A stretch of 64,000 bases of DNA from Chaenocephalus aceratus (lineage: Eukaryota; Chordata; Actinopteri; Perciformes; Channichthyidae): NCBI GenBank assembly GCA_023974075.1, contig CM043799.1, positions 6,907,250-6,971,249 on the forward strand. The letters are read 5' to 3'. A model generated the notes under the pieces. The model was not told where the DNA came from, made no database searches, and saw only the letters and a list, made by a program, of their open reading frames with translations. The first letter of the stretch is position 1. Each line of letters starts with the position of its first letter. The position numbers were made by a program, and so were the translations under genes. Shown piece after piece: positions 18,837 through 30,809 of this stretch.

Positions 18837-19971
18837 AGTTCAATAAGGAAGACCTAACACGAGTCACTTACACGTCACTCGATGGCTCCCTTCCCCCCTC
18901 ATTAAATATGAGGGCGTCACCCCTCAGCAGCCAATAGCTGCACATGCTAAATTCCTTAAATGCCTGCTCTTCCTCCCTGTCAGTTGTCATTTGCAGATGA
19001 CCGCAAAGAGTAGCAGTACTACAATACTCCTCCTCGTGAGAAAAAAAAAAAAGCACAAGAAAAACTAGCTCAAGATGTCCAACTCGATTCAGATCACGAA
19101 CCTGGTATGGAATTATTCGAGCCCGGTTCGGCTCCCCACAGCGGCCTATCACCAGAGGCAGACTTCCTCATCGCCCGGCTCCTGCAGCAGGGCATCCCCA
19201 CAGCCCCAGGCCTCACTCTCTCGCAGCTCCGAGAGCTTCTCGGATCAGGTCTCCAGCACAGCTCCCCAGTCCGGGGCAGCAGCTCCAGTCAGCTCCCCAG
19301 AGAGCAGGGCGAGGACGCGGAGGTAAAAAAAAGAAAAAGAAAGAAGTCGAGCCCTCCAGGATCCCGTCCACCTCCAAAATCCACCCCTTCCCAGGCTCGT
19401 CAGTCCGGGAGCGTCACTAACACACCCCTCATGGAGAGTAGCGTGGCCGGCTCCCTGCAATCCCTGGCTAGCTCCATGATAGCTATCGATGCTCGCCTCC
19501 AGGCCCTGGAAGACTCGTCACAGGAGCTTCGACTTCCGTGGCACTCAGGTCATGTACTAGTGTTAACGAAAATGTTTGCACTCACCCACACAGGGTCGGG
19601 TTGTAACGGAATAGATGTAACGGCGTTACGTAATCAGAAATACAAAAAATCATGTATATTCAGCGGGCGTTACATTTGAAAAACGAGTAATCTGAGTCAG
19701 TTACTTTCGTAAACCTGAAGTGAATACTTATTGGAACTTTGGTTGAGAAGTTTCCTCACAAAATGTAATATTCATTACCAGCAGAACCGTGTGCACACTG
19801 CACAGCGCTGCAGCGTGTCTGTGAGGCCCCGCCCCCGCACGCAGATGAGAGAGAGAGAGAGAGTTCTCTTTCAAAATATATTGAAAGGTAGAAACGGAGA
19901 TGGTTAGACAAAACGTGGAAGATAACGTTTATGTAGCATTTATTTATTGTCGAAATGATGACATTTATAAC
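18822..19971 (+). repeat. Left arm of a ~1.15-kb inverted repeat
   Basis: From AATGAAGCTTAGCGCAAG to ATGATGACATTTATAAC. The reverse complement lies at 22969-24145 with only scattered differences. The arm contains a promoter-like region (AGCCAATAGC at 18928, then ATTTAAGG/TTAAATGC), DIRS gag, then a segment rich in GTAACGG/CGTTACG motifs (19600-19710) from another repeat, ending with a GA microsatellite at 19850-19862. The arms share the whole composite, so the inversion happened after that composite formed. Confidence 0.9.
19075..19555 (+). pseudogene. DIRS-type gag, N-terminal part (left arm)
   Basis: An ATG at 19075 or an in-frame start at 19107 leads into a protein with LSPEADFLIARLLQQGIPTA, then LTLSQLRELLGSGLQ, a Ser/Pro-rich segment, a Lys/Arg run (KKRKRKKSS) and SVAGSLQSLASSMIAIDARL, as in gag-like first ORFs of fish DIRS/Ngaro elements. 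The frame leaves gag at about 19555 and ends in unrelated repeat. Family assignment relies on the adjacent DIRS pol. Confidence 0.55.
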
Positions 19972-20800
19972 GGGATCAAATCAAAGTGAATGGCCTGCTT
20001 AATGTATAGGGCAAGTGACTGAAAAAAAAAAAGTTATTACATCGTTTCAGATAATAAATAATAATGATAATTCATTCTATTTAGGGACGCCTTTCAAAGC
20101 ACCCAAGGACACCTTACAATGCATAACATTTTCCAAGGAAAGGTTTTAAGACTGTACAAGTATGCAGTATGGGTGAGTTTTACGTGTGGTGCAGATGAGA
20201 GCTGTCCAGAATGACACTAAGATGTTGTGTTGTGCTCTTGATAAAACAGTAAAATACGTGTCTCCCGTTCACCAAAACATACCCATCTGTTATGGAAAAG
20301 AAAGTATTCCAAAGAAAAAGAAGAAGAAGAAGAAGAAGAAGAAGAAGAAGAAGAAGAAGAAGAAGAAGAAGAAGAAGAAGAGGAAAGAAGAAGAAAGGAA
20401 CTCGGAAGTATTCTAAAAGTAATCTGCCAAAAATCTGGCCCACCCTATATTTTTACAGGCCCACCCTAAAGTACATTTCTGCCTACGCTACTGTTTTTTT
20501 TGCGAGCAACGTGACCAACAACCAATCACATGAATCTCTTGCCCCCGAGATACAAAGCAATAGCAATGTTAAAAAAAAAAAAAAAAAAAATTGAACATTG
20601 CTCAACTTTTGAAGCGAGCAACGCCAGCAACGCTCCACGTCGCTTCCCAAAATACAGTCCTGCTAAATGTGACGTCACCCTATTCAAAGTGAATGGGCAG
20701 AAGCGTTGGAAGCTTTAACGTGCGCCACCGTGTGGACGGGCCGTCACAGTAGCTCTGCGTCAGAAACCTTGTGGAGGAAGAAAACAAAATAAAAATAATA
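19972..20800. other. Non-coding stretch with GAA microsatellite and MITE-like sequence
   Basis: No gene. Contains an AAG/GAA tract at 20309-20398, an A-run at 20571-20590, and GCGAGCAACGCCAGCAACGC with related GCGAGCAACGTGACC at about 20500, suggesting a MITE with GCGAGCAACG motifs. Confidence 0.6.
20309..20398. repeat. (AAG)n microsatellite
   Basis: About 90 bp of AAG/GAA. It creates lysine, arginine and leucine homopolymer ORFs in several frames. Confidence 0.95.
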
Positions 20801-20804
20801 ATAA

Positions 20805-22226
20805 TAATTGGAATATCACCCCTCCACTCCCATTATCATCCCTCAGCTAGCAGCTGCGCTATCTACTCACCCAGATTCCGTGTTTGTTGACTATCTCCTG
20901 TCAGGGCTCTCCCAAGGCTTCAGGGTAGGGGTCCTCCCATCTCCCACAGTGACTTTCGTAGCAAGAAACTTACAGTCAGCCGCTAAAGAACCCAACATAG
21001 TTCCCAGCTCATCGACAAAGAACTTCTCAAAGGATATATAATCTGCCCTTTTAGCTCCTCCCCCTTCTCAGTGTTCCGTTCAAATTCCATCGGAATAAGC
21101 CACACGTAAATAAAAGGCTGATTTTCGTTCTGTCCGCTCCCCGCTCCGGCCATTCGGCAGCGTCAATAGCATCATCCCTCTAGATCAGTTCTCCCTTCAC
21201 CATGCCTCAGTGGATAATGCACTAAAGATGATCAAGTTCACAGGGCACGGAGCTCGGCTCTCCAAAGCGGACATTACCGATGCCTTCAAAATCATCCCCA
21301 TTCATCCGTCTCAGTGGAATTCGTTTGGTATTAAGTGGGAGTCCAAACTCTATTTTCGCAGAAGCAGCCCCTGCATCTTCAATTCCTTCTCGGAAGCGCT
21401 CTGCTGGATCCTGCTGAACATCGTCAGAATCCCCTCCGTCCTTCACCTACTGGACGACTCCTCCCCATAGACCCGCCACAGGACAGCTCAGGGACCTCAC
21501 TGGCCAAGCTTAAACACTGCTTCAGGAGTTAGGTGTCCCTCTCTCAGAAAATGTTAGGTCCCGACACACGCTTAGAGTTCTTAGGCATCATCCTCGACTC
21601 CATAGACATGAAGGCGTCTCTCCCCTCCGACAAATTGCAGCGCATCCGGGACATCACCAAGTCATACTGCGAGCAACACGTTATCACAAAACAACAGTTG
21701 CTCTCCCTTCCCGGACACCCCAATTCGCCATGCACGTCATCCCCCAGGGGCACTCGTTCATCTCCCGCCTCCTGGACGCAGCATCAGTGATCGACAAACT
21801 CCATGACTGCGTTTTCTTAGACGAAGGCTGCCGCTCAGACCTACGTTTCTGGTCCCTCCTGCTCGCCCACTGGAACGGAGTTACTTTCTTTTACGATGAC
21901 CTCGTGCGTTCCTCTGACTCAATGAGGTTCTTCACGGATGCCGCCCCATCCGTGGGTTTTGGGGGTTTCTTCCAGGGAGAGTGGTTTGCAGGGTCATGGC
22001 CCCTGTCAATTTCTACCTCAAGCAAGTTCTCATTAAATCCGGCCTATCACCTATATCATACCCGGGACATTCCTTCAGGATAGGTGCAGCCACCTCTGCT
22101 GCTAATCAAGGTCTCTCTACCTCATCCCTACAACAACTAGGACGGTGGTCCTCCTCCGCCTTCACAACCTACATTCGCCCGGACATCAGCGCCGTACTGG
22201 CTTCCCAAAGATCTCTCAGACCCTAA
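20805..22226 (+). pseudogene. DIRS-type pol: RT, RNase H and tyrosine recombinase remnants
   Basis: Several frames carry pol of a tyrosine-recombinase retroelement. RT shows GHGARLSKADITDAFKIIPI and WNSFGIKWESKLYF, then LHLLDD as the catalytic box (about 21445). RT-connection and RNase H follow with GPDTRLEFLGIILDS, LLAHWNGVTFF and FFTDAAPSVGFGGFFQGEW. The recombinase end has GHSFRIGAATSAANQG (the H-x-x-R motif) and GRWSSSAFTTYIRP with the nucleophile Tyr. Breaks: a deletion after KLYF (about 21358), frameshifts near 21470, 21535 and 21720, and loss of the N-terminal recombinase at about 22000. Such elements integrate through a circle without target duplication. Confidence 0.85.
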
Positions 22227-22465
22227 CTATGGTATCTATGCATATAACTGGTGGTGGCTCATAAACACATTCACAAGTATACATGTCTCACTAAAGTACC
22301 TGATATTCAAACTGCATTCCTGTCCTAATTCCGCGGGCCCCGCCCACAGGGAATAATGTCTCGTCTCACGCTGCAACTACATGTAACGGGCTTCATCTCC
22401 GGCACACAGGTATTTCATTCCCAGGCCTTGCTCAAACGTATCAGTGTAAAATGTATTTCCTGCAG
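22227..22465. other. 3' non-coding region of the DIRS element
   Basis: Follows the recombinase stop. No ORF. CGCGGGCCCCGCCC at about 22332 is a GC-rich palindrome-like segment. Confidence 0.4.
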
Positions 22466-22960
22466 TCAGGCGTGGACTCGGGCCACCATACACTCCGGTG
22501 TCAGTTACAAAACAAAGGAAAAAGAAAGAAAGAGTAAAGAAGGAAAAGAAAGAGATATCCTGTGAAGTCAGGCATGGACTCAGGCCACCGTACACTCCGG
22601 TGTCGTAGCTTCGGGCTACCGTACACTTCGGTGTCAGTTACAAAACAAAGGAAAAAGAAAGAAAGAGTAAAGAAAAAGATATATATATATATATATATAT
22701 AGCCTGCGAAGTCAGGCGTGGCGGAAGGCCACCGTACACTTCGGTGTCAGTTACAAAACAAAGGAAAGAAAGAAAGAGTAAAGAAAAAAAAAATATATAT
22801 ATATATATATATAGCCTGCAAAGTCAGGCGTGGCGGAAGGCCACCGTACACTTCGGTGTCGTAGCTTCGGGCTACCGTACACTTCGGTGTCAGTTACAAA
22901 ACAAAGGAGAAGAGAAAGAGTAAAGAAAAAGAGATATGTATATATAGCCTGCGAAGTCTG
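22466..22960. repeat. Tandem array of ~100-135-bp units (four)
   Basis: Each unit has GTCAGGCGTGG, CACCGTACACTTCGGTGTC, CAGTTACAAAACAAAGGA and AGAAAGAGTAAAGAA, then GATATATAT and AGCCTGCGAAG. Units start near 22466, 22567, 22711 and 22821. Two units contain an additional GTAGCTTCGGGCTACCGTAC, itself a short hairpin. TA microsatellites separate some units. It sits at the 3' end of the DIRS pol, where split or inverted terminal repeats are expected, so it may derive from the element's terminal region. Confidence 0.85.
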
Positions 22961-22968
22961 AGTATAAA

Positions 22969-24145
22969 AGTTATAAATGTCATCATTTAGACAATAAATA
23001 AATGCTACATAAACGTTATCTTCCACGTTTTGTCTAACCATCTCCGTTTCTACCTTTCAATATATTTTGAAAGAGAACTCTCTCTCTCTCTTTCTCATCT
23101 GCGTGCGGGGGCGGGGCCTCACAGACACGCTGCATCTCTCGCTCACAGACACGCTGCAGCGCTGTGCAGTGTGCACACGGTTCTGCTGGTAATGAATATT
23201 ACATTTTGTGAGGAAACTTCTCAACCAATAGTTCCAATAAGTATTCACTTCAGGTTTACGAAAGTAACTGACTCAGATTACTCGTTTTTCAAATGTAACG
23301 CCCGCTGAATATACATGATTTTTTGTATTTCTGATTACGTAACGCCGTTACATCTATTCCGTTACAACCCGACCCTGTGTGGGTGAGTGCAAACATTTTC
23401 GTTAACACTAGTACATGACCTGAGTGCCACGGAAGTCGAAGCTCCTGTGACGAGTCTTCCGGGGCCTGGAGGCGAGCATCGATAGCTATCATGGAGCTAG
23501 CCAGGGATTGCAGGGAGCCGGCCACGCTACTCTCCATGAGGGGTGTGTTAGTGACGCTCCCGGACTGGCGAGCCTGGGAAGGGGTGGATTTTGGAGGTGG
23601 ACGGGATCCTGGAGGGCTCGACTTCTTTTTTTTTTTTACCTCCGCGTCCTCGCCCTGCTCTCTGGGGAGCTGACTGGAGCTGCTGCCCCGGACTGGGGAG
23701 CTGTGCTGGAGACCTGATCCGAGAAGCTCTCAGAGCTGCGAGAGAGTGAGGCCTGGGACTGTGGGGATGTCCTGCTGCAGGAGCCGGGCGATGAGGAAGT
23801 CTGCCTCTGGTGATAGGCCGCTGTGGGGAGCCGAACCGGGCTCGAATAATTCCATACCAGGTTCGTGATCTGAATTGTCCGAGTTGGACATCTTGAGCTA
23901 GTTTTTCTTGTGCTTTTTTTCTTTTTTTTCTCACGAGGAGGAGTATTGTAGTACTGCTACTGTTTGCGGTCATCTGCAAATGACAACTGACAGGGAGGAA
24001 GAGCAGGCATTTAAGGAATTTAGCATGTGCAGCTATTGGCTGCTGAGGGGTGACGCCCTCATATTTAATGAGGGGGGAAGGGAGCCATCGAGTGACGTGT
24101 AAGTGACTCGTGTTAGGTCTTCCTTATTGAACTTGCGCTAAGCTT
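22969..24145 (-). repeat. Right arm of the ~1.15-kb inverted repeat
   Basis: Reverse complement of 18822-19971. It differs by point changes, a longer T-run pair near 23920-23935 and an extra CACAGACACGCTGCATCTCT at about 23120. The end GCGCTAAGCTTCATT mirrors the left arm start. Confidence 0.9.
23415..23895 (-). pseudogene. DIRS-type gag, N-terminal part (right arm)
   Basis: Minus-strand copy of the left-arm gag. The region is intact over LLQ, the Ser/Pro segment and SVAGSLQSLASSM. The shortened KKKK run in place of KKRKRKK leaves the two arms in different frames around 23630. It ends at the same foreign repeat junction as the left copy. Confidence 0.55.
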
Positions 24146-24440
24146 CATTTGTTGTTATTTCTTGTAATTGTAAAAGGAATTTATTTCTGATTGTTTTGTA
24201 AAAAAACAAATTAACAAGACAAACATGTCGCTGATGACGATGAATATATGTTAGGACCAGAAACGTTTTTTTAAGCTTCTTCTTGCCCCTGTTGAACATG
24301 ACAGAGACTATCTGAGAATTATTATTATTATATTTTTTGTACTTTGTTATAATTATTAATTTCAGTGAGAAAAAATAGAATATATATATATATATATATT
24401 ATTTGTATTTTTGTTTCTGACATGTTCAATAAACTGACAA
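24135..24440 (+). mobile_element. LINE 3' UTR (part 3 of the split LINE)
   Basis: Sequence from CATTTGTTGTTATTTCTTG to TGTTCAATAAACTGAC(A)n at 24422-24450. The AATAAA and A-run are the normal LINE 3' end. The rest of the RT and the C-terminal region are missing, so the inverted-repeat event deleted LINE sequence. Confidence 0.6.
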
Positions 24441-24450
24441 AAAAAAAAGA

Positions 24451-26879
24451 ATTGTATATTGAAAATAATGTAATAAATGTTAATGAATAACTAAATTAAA
24501 GGTTAGTCAGTGATTCTGATAGTGTTTAGGCCAGCAGAAGAGGCCTTTCTAGCCCTGAAGGCCCACCACTGCTTTTGACAAGCAAAACGTGGTTTATTAT
24601 GAAAATATATTTACCACTTTACCATGTGATCCTCTCCATCACAGCCCAATATAAATGATGGGCGCTTCCTGGATCTATGGTCACATGACAACAAATGTAC
24701 ACAGTTCCCTAGATAAAGTGGGTGGGTCAACTTTCCCAATGGCTCATCTTACCCCACTCTCACCTATCATAAATGTGTGTTTGTCGGAAATATTGCGAAA
24801 TTCAACTTCCGAGTCGGCCAACAAAAACACATCATCGCTGCATCACTCTATACAATATCATTTATATCTGTATATGACAACCTTATAAGCTCAGCCGTGC
24901 TCTTGAGATAAATAAAGGTTTGGAAGAAGCTCCTTGTAGATCAGACAAAACAGTGAGCTGGCTGGAACACTTGAGATTATGGGGCAGCTATTACACAATC
25001 AATGAGTGTATTTTGAATGATTTGGTTCCCTCCCTCCAGATTCAAGCTGCAACATCTTAATTTAATTTTGTGACAGTGAATTCCAATCAGGCAGTCACTT
25101 TGATTTCCCCGAATGCCACCGCAGCTTAAATGGTGAAGGCAAAACACAGCAGACATTGATTCCTTCATCAAAGAAGAGGAAGCCCTGATCCCCTGTTAAC
25201 GCATTCAACAAGACATTTTTAATCCAATCTATACATATATGTTAAAAAAAAAAAGATAGCAACAATAAAAGAGAGGGTCGAGGTTCCAAAGGGATAATTT
25301 TGTAAGTGTAAACACGACTACATTTTGCCAATTAAAAAGCTTCAAGGTTGGAAAAAATAAAAAAGATAATTAACTTTTGAAAGAAAATGTGTTTTAACAG
25401 CATATATTTCAATGTTTAAATACAGAATAAATGCTTGCAGATACTATTGGACCACATAAAGTGAACTCAGATCCATGTCTAATTTTGAACCAATATCCTC
25501 GTTTGCATTTCCTCAACATCTGAAGAACTGTGAAGATTAGGCAAATTCAACTGATGACGGATTACAAAAAGAGGCCACTTTTTGCAAAATAATTTTCACA
25601 CCGTTGTCAATCTGTTTTTCTCGTGTTTACTGTTGCGCGACTGATGTTTGTCTCTTGTCTTTTTTTCGCTCACTTGCCTTTCATCTTGTTGGGAAGCCAA
25701 CAAGATAATTTATTTGTTATGTTATGTTTAGGGTAGAGGAACACAACACACACCAATGAAGGTGTACAACAAGATGAAAACAAAAAATAGCCTAAGCCAA
25801 ACAAAGGAGCCAAAAGGGCGCAGGTATCCCGCTAAATAACAGAAAGAGGACTCCAAAGGTGAGCCTAATCACACACCTGAAATCACTAATCAATCACCAC
25901 TAATCGGAGGAGGCGGGGAAATGCAGCTAACCAAGGGGTAACAAAACACACTACTCTAAAACACATAACAGTACACGCTACGCTAAACACATATCACCAC
26001 ATACTACTCTATACACATAACTAAACACCTCTAACACACAACACTAAACACGGGTCAGAAGTAGTCAAATACACTCTACGAGCTTAATGTGTTCACACAG
26101 GAACAAGATGTGTGAGGCGTCTGATTGCAACAGAGCCTCCCGAGTGATAGCTGTCCCCAGGCTTTGTAGTTATCTCCAGCAGGTGTGCGCTTGCTGTGCG
26201 CTGCGATTGGGGTATGTCGGGCCAGCGTGCTCCAATCGCAATCTTTAGGAGGCGGACCAGGAGATGACAGCCAATCACGTCAGGTCACCCGCACAGCTCA
26301 TTTACATACAACCCAGAGTAACACAGTTAAGATGACCAGGAAGACAACAGCCGTGATATTCATGAACAACAAAATAAATGCCCAACCCTCATATTGATAG
26401 TACAATACACAAACAATACTTCCTAACTTTCAAGCTTTACGTGTATTTAAGCAGCCACTTTGTTAGACCAGTCAGCATCTAGCACAGATTGTAGGAACTT
26501 GGTAGTTAAGTAGGAAGTGGAGTCACTGGACTAGACTATGGACTGGACTCATCCTTGTACTATGATGGGTTGAATGAAGATGTGATGAATAAAGAGGGTT
26601 TCATTAGAATTCTCCGTTACTGTACTCCTCTCTTTCCATGCACTTCTTGTGTCTGAGGTCAGCGCATGTCAAAACATCTTCCCAGTCATCAGGAATTATC
26701 TCACTGAGTTATTTTACAAACACAACTCACCCCTCTCCGAAGATAGTGAATGAGTCTGAGAAAGTCAAAAACAAGGTAAATCCCAATTGTGCCTTCCAAC
26801 AGGCATCAATTTGATTTATTCATAAATTAAATTGATAAATTAAAACTCACTACAAAGCTACCATACTAATCCTGGCACA
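24451..26879. other. Non-coding stretch, no gene seen
   Basis: AT-rich, with stop codons in all frames. It includes an ACAC-rich stretch at 25740-26060 (CACACACCAATG, ACTACTCTA, ACACATAAC repeats) and a segment at 26440-26640 ending in GATGAATAAAGAGGGTTTCA that could be an LTR 3' end, but no partner is visible. Confidence 0.6.
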
Positions 26880-28840
26880 GTCAGGATACATGAGGATAAC
26901 TCCATGCAGCCGGATTTTGCGGTCAGTGGGGTTGGTAAATAATTGAACTCCTATTAACCCTAATTATCTCGAAGCCTCCGTTACTTGGTCTCTCCCTCCC
27001 CTTTTTCTCAAACATACAAGCAAAAGGGATACAAAAACAATTTGTTTTCTATTTGACTACATTGCACATAAGTATTTTAAGAAAAGTCGCCAACAGGTCA
27101 ACAGATGCAGTGGCACCTTTGCAGCGATGTTCCACTGAACAAAAAGCCTGGGATATATCTAATGGATTTTGATTATTGCAGAAAATAACCTTTTTAGGAA
27201 ACACAATCATCCTCCATAGAGTCATTTAGGAACCAAAATAGTTCACATGATGTATTTTCTCTTATTCAGGAAACCACTTGATTTAACCAATACAATACAT
27301 ATGTTTTTAATTTAATCAATTTCACACATTTTGACCAAAAATTATCATTTTGAGATTTTTAACATTTAGCTATTTGGTAGTTAAACCAACTAATACCATT
27401 GACTAGCTGCATTGCTCAATGCTTAGACTTCAACAGAGCTACATTGTCCTGAATGACAGTCATATTCAGCGTGTGTGTGGAGTCTGTTGTGTGTGTGCTT
27501 TTGTACATAATATTCTTGAGGTTTGCACTTCCACACTGTGCCACCAAGCGGAGTGTCATCCTACTGAACAGTTACAGAGGTCGGGTGAAGATCAGATTAA
27601 ATATCAGACAGAACACATGAGCACAGATTACCATGAGGGTATTTATCATTTGGGCCACTGTTTCAGGTAAAAGATTATGTTTACAGCAGGCCACGGATGT
27701 AATTGTGGAATAGAGGAAGGAGACATGAGGTTAATTCCATACAGCCGGATTTGTAAGATTACTGGGGTTGGTAAATAAATGAACTCTTTAATTAACTCAA
27801 AGCCTCTCGTACTTGGTATACGTCACTCCTTCTCTAACACACATGCAAAAGAAGTTTGACTACATGCACATTTACATATGGAGTTATAGAGAAAAACGAC
27901 AAGTTACTGTATTTAGGGTTAGGGTTACATATGGATTTGGCCTGCTCGCCAACAAGGTCAGCAGATTTAACAAATACAATATATGACAATGTACCTTGTC
28001 GATGCCTACATTTTGACAGAGGATTTTGACTGACCCTTACCCAGTGATACCATTTGCTCCATTGCTCAATGCTAACACTTCAACAGAGCTGCACTGCCCT
28101 GAATGACAGTTATCTTTTGTGTGTGCGTTTGTACCTGGTTTGTAATTCCTTACTGTGCCACTAAGCGACTGTGACTCTACGGACCAGCTCCAGACATCGA
28201 GACAAAGGTCGGCCAGGTCAAGTGTTGTTAAGTAAGAAGTGCTGGTTCAAGTTCAATGTTGTGTATGCAGTGTACCAAGACAGTGCGTGTTTGTGTTGCA
28301 TGTAGGCTAACGTTGGCTAAGGGTGAGGATACATGAGGTTATTTCCATGCAGCCGGATTGTGGGGTTACTGGGGTCAGAACATCAATTAAATCTATTAAC
28401 TTGGGTTAACTTAAAGCCTCTCATACTCAGTATCTCCATATACATCTCTATCAGCAACACACAACAAAGGGGGGGTAAGTATTTTTTGTTGTTGAACGGA
28501 AGTCTTTACACAAAGTACATTTACATAATGTAATTATAGAGTCACAACTTTTGCCATAAGCTAAAAAAGCTAAAGCTAACGTTAGGATATTAACAAACCA
28601 CACCCTTTAATGTCCCCACCCCTTATTAGATACCTTAATATACCCTAGAAGGTTTCCCTGTGTTGGCGTGGTGACGTTTAATGCTCCAAAAAACGTCCGT
28701 AGTCTCATTTAGCCCATTGTAAGCGTGTGTGTTTGTGATTTTTCATGTGGGCTAATGGTTGCTAAGAGTGAGGACACATGAGGTTAATTCCATGCAGCCA
28801 GATTAAGGTTACTGGTGTTGGTTGGTCCAATTTCTTCCTC
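26880..28840. repeat. Degenerate large-period tandem array (four units)
   Basis: Unit starts at about 26883, 27722, 28327 and 28771 share GATACATGAGG, TTCCATGCAGCCGGATT and TACTGGGGTTGG, with an AACTCAAAGCCTCTCGTACTTG-like segment after it. In the first two units GCATTGCTCAATGCT, ACTTCAACAGAGCT and CCTGAATGACAGT recur at 27408 and 28051. Spacing shrinks from about 840 to 605 to 445 bp. No coding potential. Confidence 0.8.
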
Positions 28841-29214
28841 TAAACTTGTAGTATCCAACAGAATGCTGAAGTTGGTTCAATGTTTACTTTTCCATTTTAG
28901 GATAATCCCACCAATACTCTGTTAAAGACATTTCATGAATTGCCATTTTTATTGCACAACGTCTGCTGCTGCTTTCTTCAGACTGTATTGGCACTTAAAC
29001 AGTCGTGTTTTCTGACTCTGCTTCAATATCGTTGGAGAACTGGATTTATTGTTAAGACAGATACTCTTTCAGCATTTTGCCCATCAGTGGTAGCAAGATG
29101 GGCATAAAAAGCAGTACATAATAGCTCCCATTGCCATCCTCATATTTCCTGCATAATTTGACCTTGTCTTCACTTCATCATACATGGTAAAGATATGTAA
29201 TTCCATGCTTTCAG
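28841..29214. other. Non-coding spacer
   Basis: No gene, repeat boundary or regulatory site could be supported. Confidence 0.5.
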
Positions 29215-30275
29215 TGGTTGAGTTTATTTAGTTTGGTGAACACATCAATCAATGAATGTAAGCGTTTGTGCTGGCCATGGTCACTTTCTAGCTGTCTGGC
29301 TGCCTTACACTGGCTCCCTATAGAACACAGGATAGCATTTAAAATGCTTCTTCTCGCCTACAAAGCCCTTAATGGGCAGGCGCCATCTTACCTTAAATAA
29401 CTCATTATACCCTACTGTCCTACTAGGGCATTGCGTTCCAAGAATGCAGGGTTGTTGGTTGTTCCTAGAATCTCTAAAAGTACAATGGGAGCCAGAGCCT
29501 TTTCTTATCAAGCTCCACATTTGTGGAATCAGCTTCCAGTTTGTGTTCGGGCGGCAGACACCCTATCCGTTTTTAAGAGTGCGCTTAAGACCTTCCTTTT
29601 TGATGAAGCTTATAGTTAGGGCTGATTAGATTCAGCCCCTAGTTTTGCTGATATAGGCTTAGTTTGTCGGGGGACATCTTACTTCTTCCTTCTCTCTGTC
29701 TATACCTGTGTCCTCTCATGTTCCGATTAACCCAGCTTCCCGAAATGTCTTTCTTTTTGGTGTCTATATACGCCGGGATCCGGAGTCATGGATGATCCTG
29801 CGGTCCTGTATCCTGGATCGCGAGCCCTGGATCGTGAGTCGTGGCTGTGGTCCTGGATCATCGGTCCTGGATGGATATCCTCGTGGATTCATCTTCCTAT
29901 TATACACACATGCATTTCCAAACATTTGGACTACCTGTGTTGCAAATGTATTATCTTTTCAATTTACACACGGCATCTATTGCACGTCTGTCCGTCCTGG
30001 GAGAGGGATCCCTCCTCTGTTGCTCTCCCTGAGGTTTCTCCCATGTTCCCTTTAAACTGGGTTTTCTCCGGAAGTTTTTCCTTGTACGATGTGAGGGTCT
30101 AAGGACAGAGGGTCTAAGGACAGAGGGTCTGAGGACAGAGGGTCTGAGGACAGAGGGTCTAAGGACAGAGGGTGTCGTATTGTCATACTGATATTCTGTA
30201 CACACTGTGAAGACCACTGAGACAAATGTAACATTTGTGATATTGGGCTATATAAATAAACATTGATTGATTGAT
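29215..30275 (+). mobile_element. L2/CR1-like LINE, 5'-truncated copy
   Basis: Coding end of LINE ORF2 with one frameshift near 29400: ALHWLPIEHRIAFKMLLLAY and KALNGQAPSYL, then LLVVPRISKSTMGARAFSYQ and PVCVRAADTLSVFKSALKTF, stop at about 29620. The 3' UTR follows (to 30275) and ends in ATTGATTGATTG, the short tail typical of L2-like fish LINEs. The minus-strand element at 35993-39320 belongs to the same family and is longer. This copy keeps only the last ~130 residues. Confidence 0.9.
30094..30172. repeat. 15-bp tandem repeat in the LINE 3' UTR
   Basis: About five units of GGGTCTAAGGACAGA or GGGTCTGAGGACAGA. The other family member (36095-36115, inverted) has a single unit, so expansion occurred in this copy. 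Confidence 0.9.
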
Positions 30276-30560
30276 TTCTATCAAGCCGTCCAATAACAGT
30301 GGACCACACACCGACTGGGTACCATTTGAAATAATAATATAAAATGTAAAACGGGCTTTTCAAAGTGTAGATTTTAAGAGTTACAAAACAAACAAAAACA
30401 CAATGTCCCAGATACAATGTTTATGATAGATTGAACAGTAATAGTTCATACACACAGCGTTTTGCCATTGACCTGTTAGCCAGGTTGAATCAACAGAGAT
30501 TCCTAGAGGAATGAATAGTAGCATTAACACACATTTCTGGAACACCATGTGCCTGGTAAC

Positions 30561-30691
<131 letters not shown>

Positions 30692-30768
30692 CATTTAACA
30701 GCTCCTTAAAAGGTCAGCTCTTTCTAAACCGCCCTATATTCGGATTGTATAAGCACTCCAGTTTGTGT

Positions 30769-30807
<39 letters not shown>

Positions 30808-30809
<2 letters not shown>

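Noticed and set aside
20180..20594. Poly-Lys, poly-Arg and poly-Leu ORFs on both strands
   Set aside because: Products of the AAG microsatellite and an A-run; no flanking domain.
26440..26640. Solo LTR with GAATAAAGAGGG
   Set aside because: No defined TG..CA ends, target duplication or second copy in the window.
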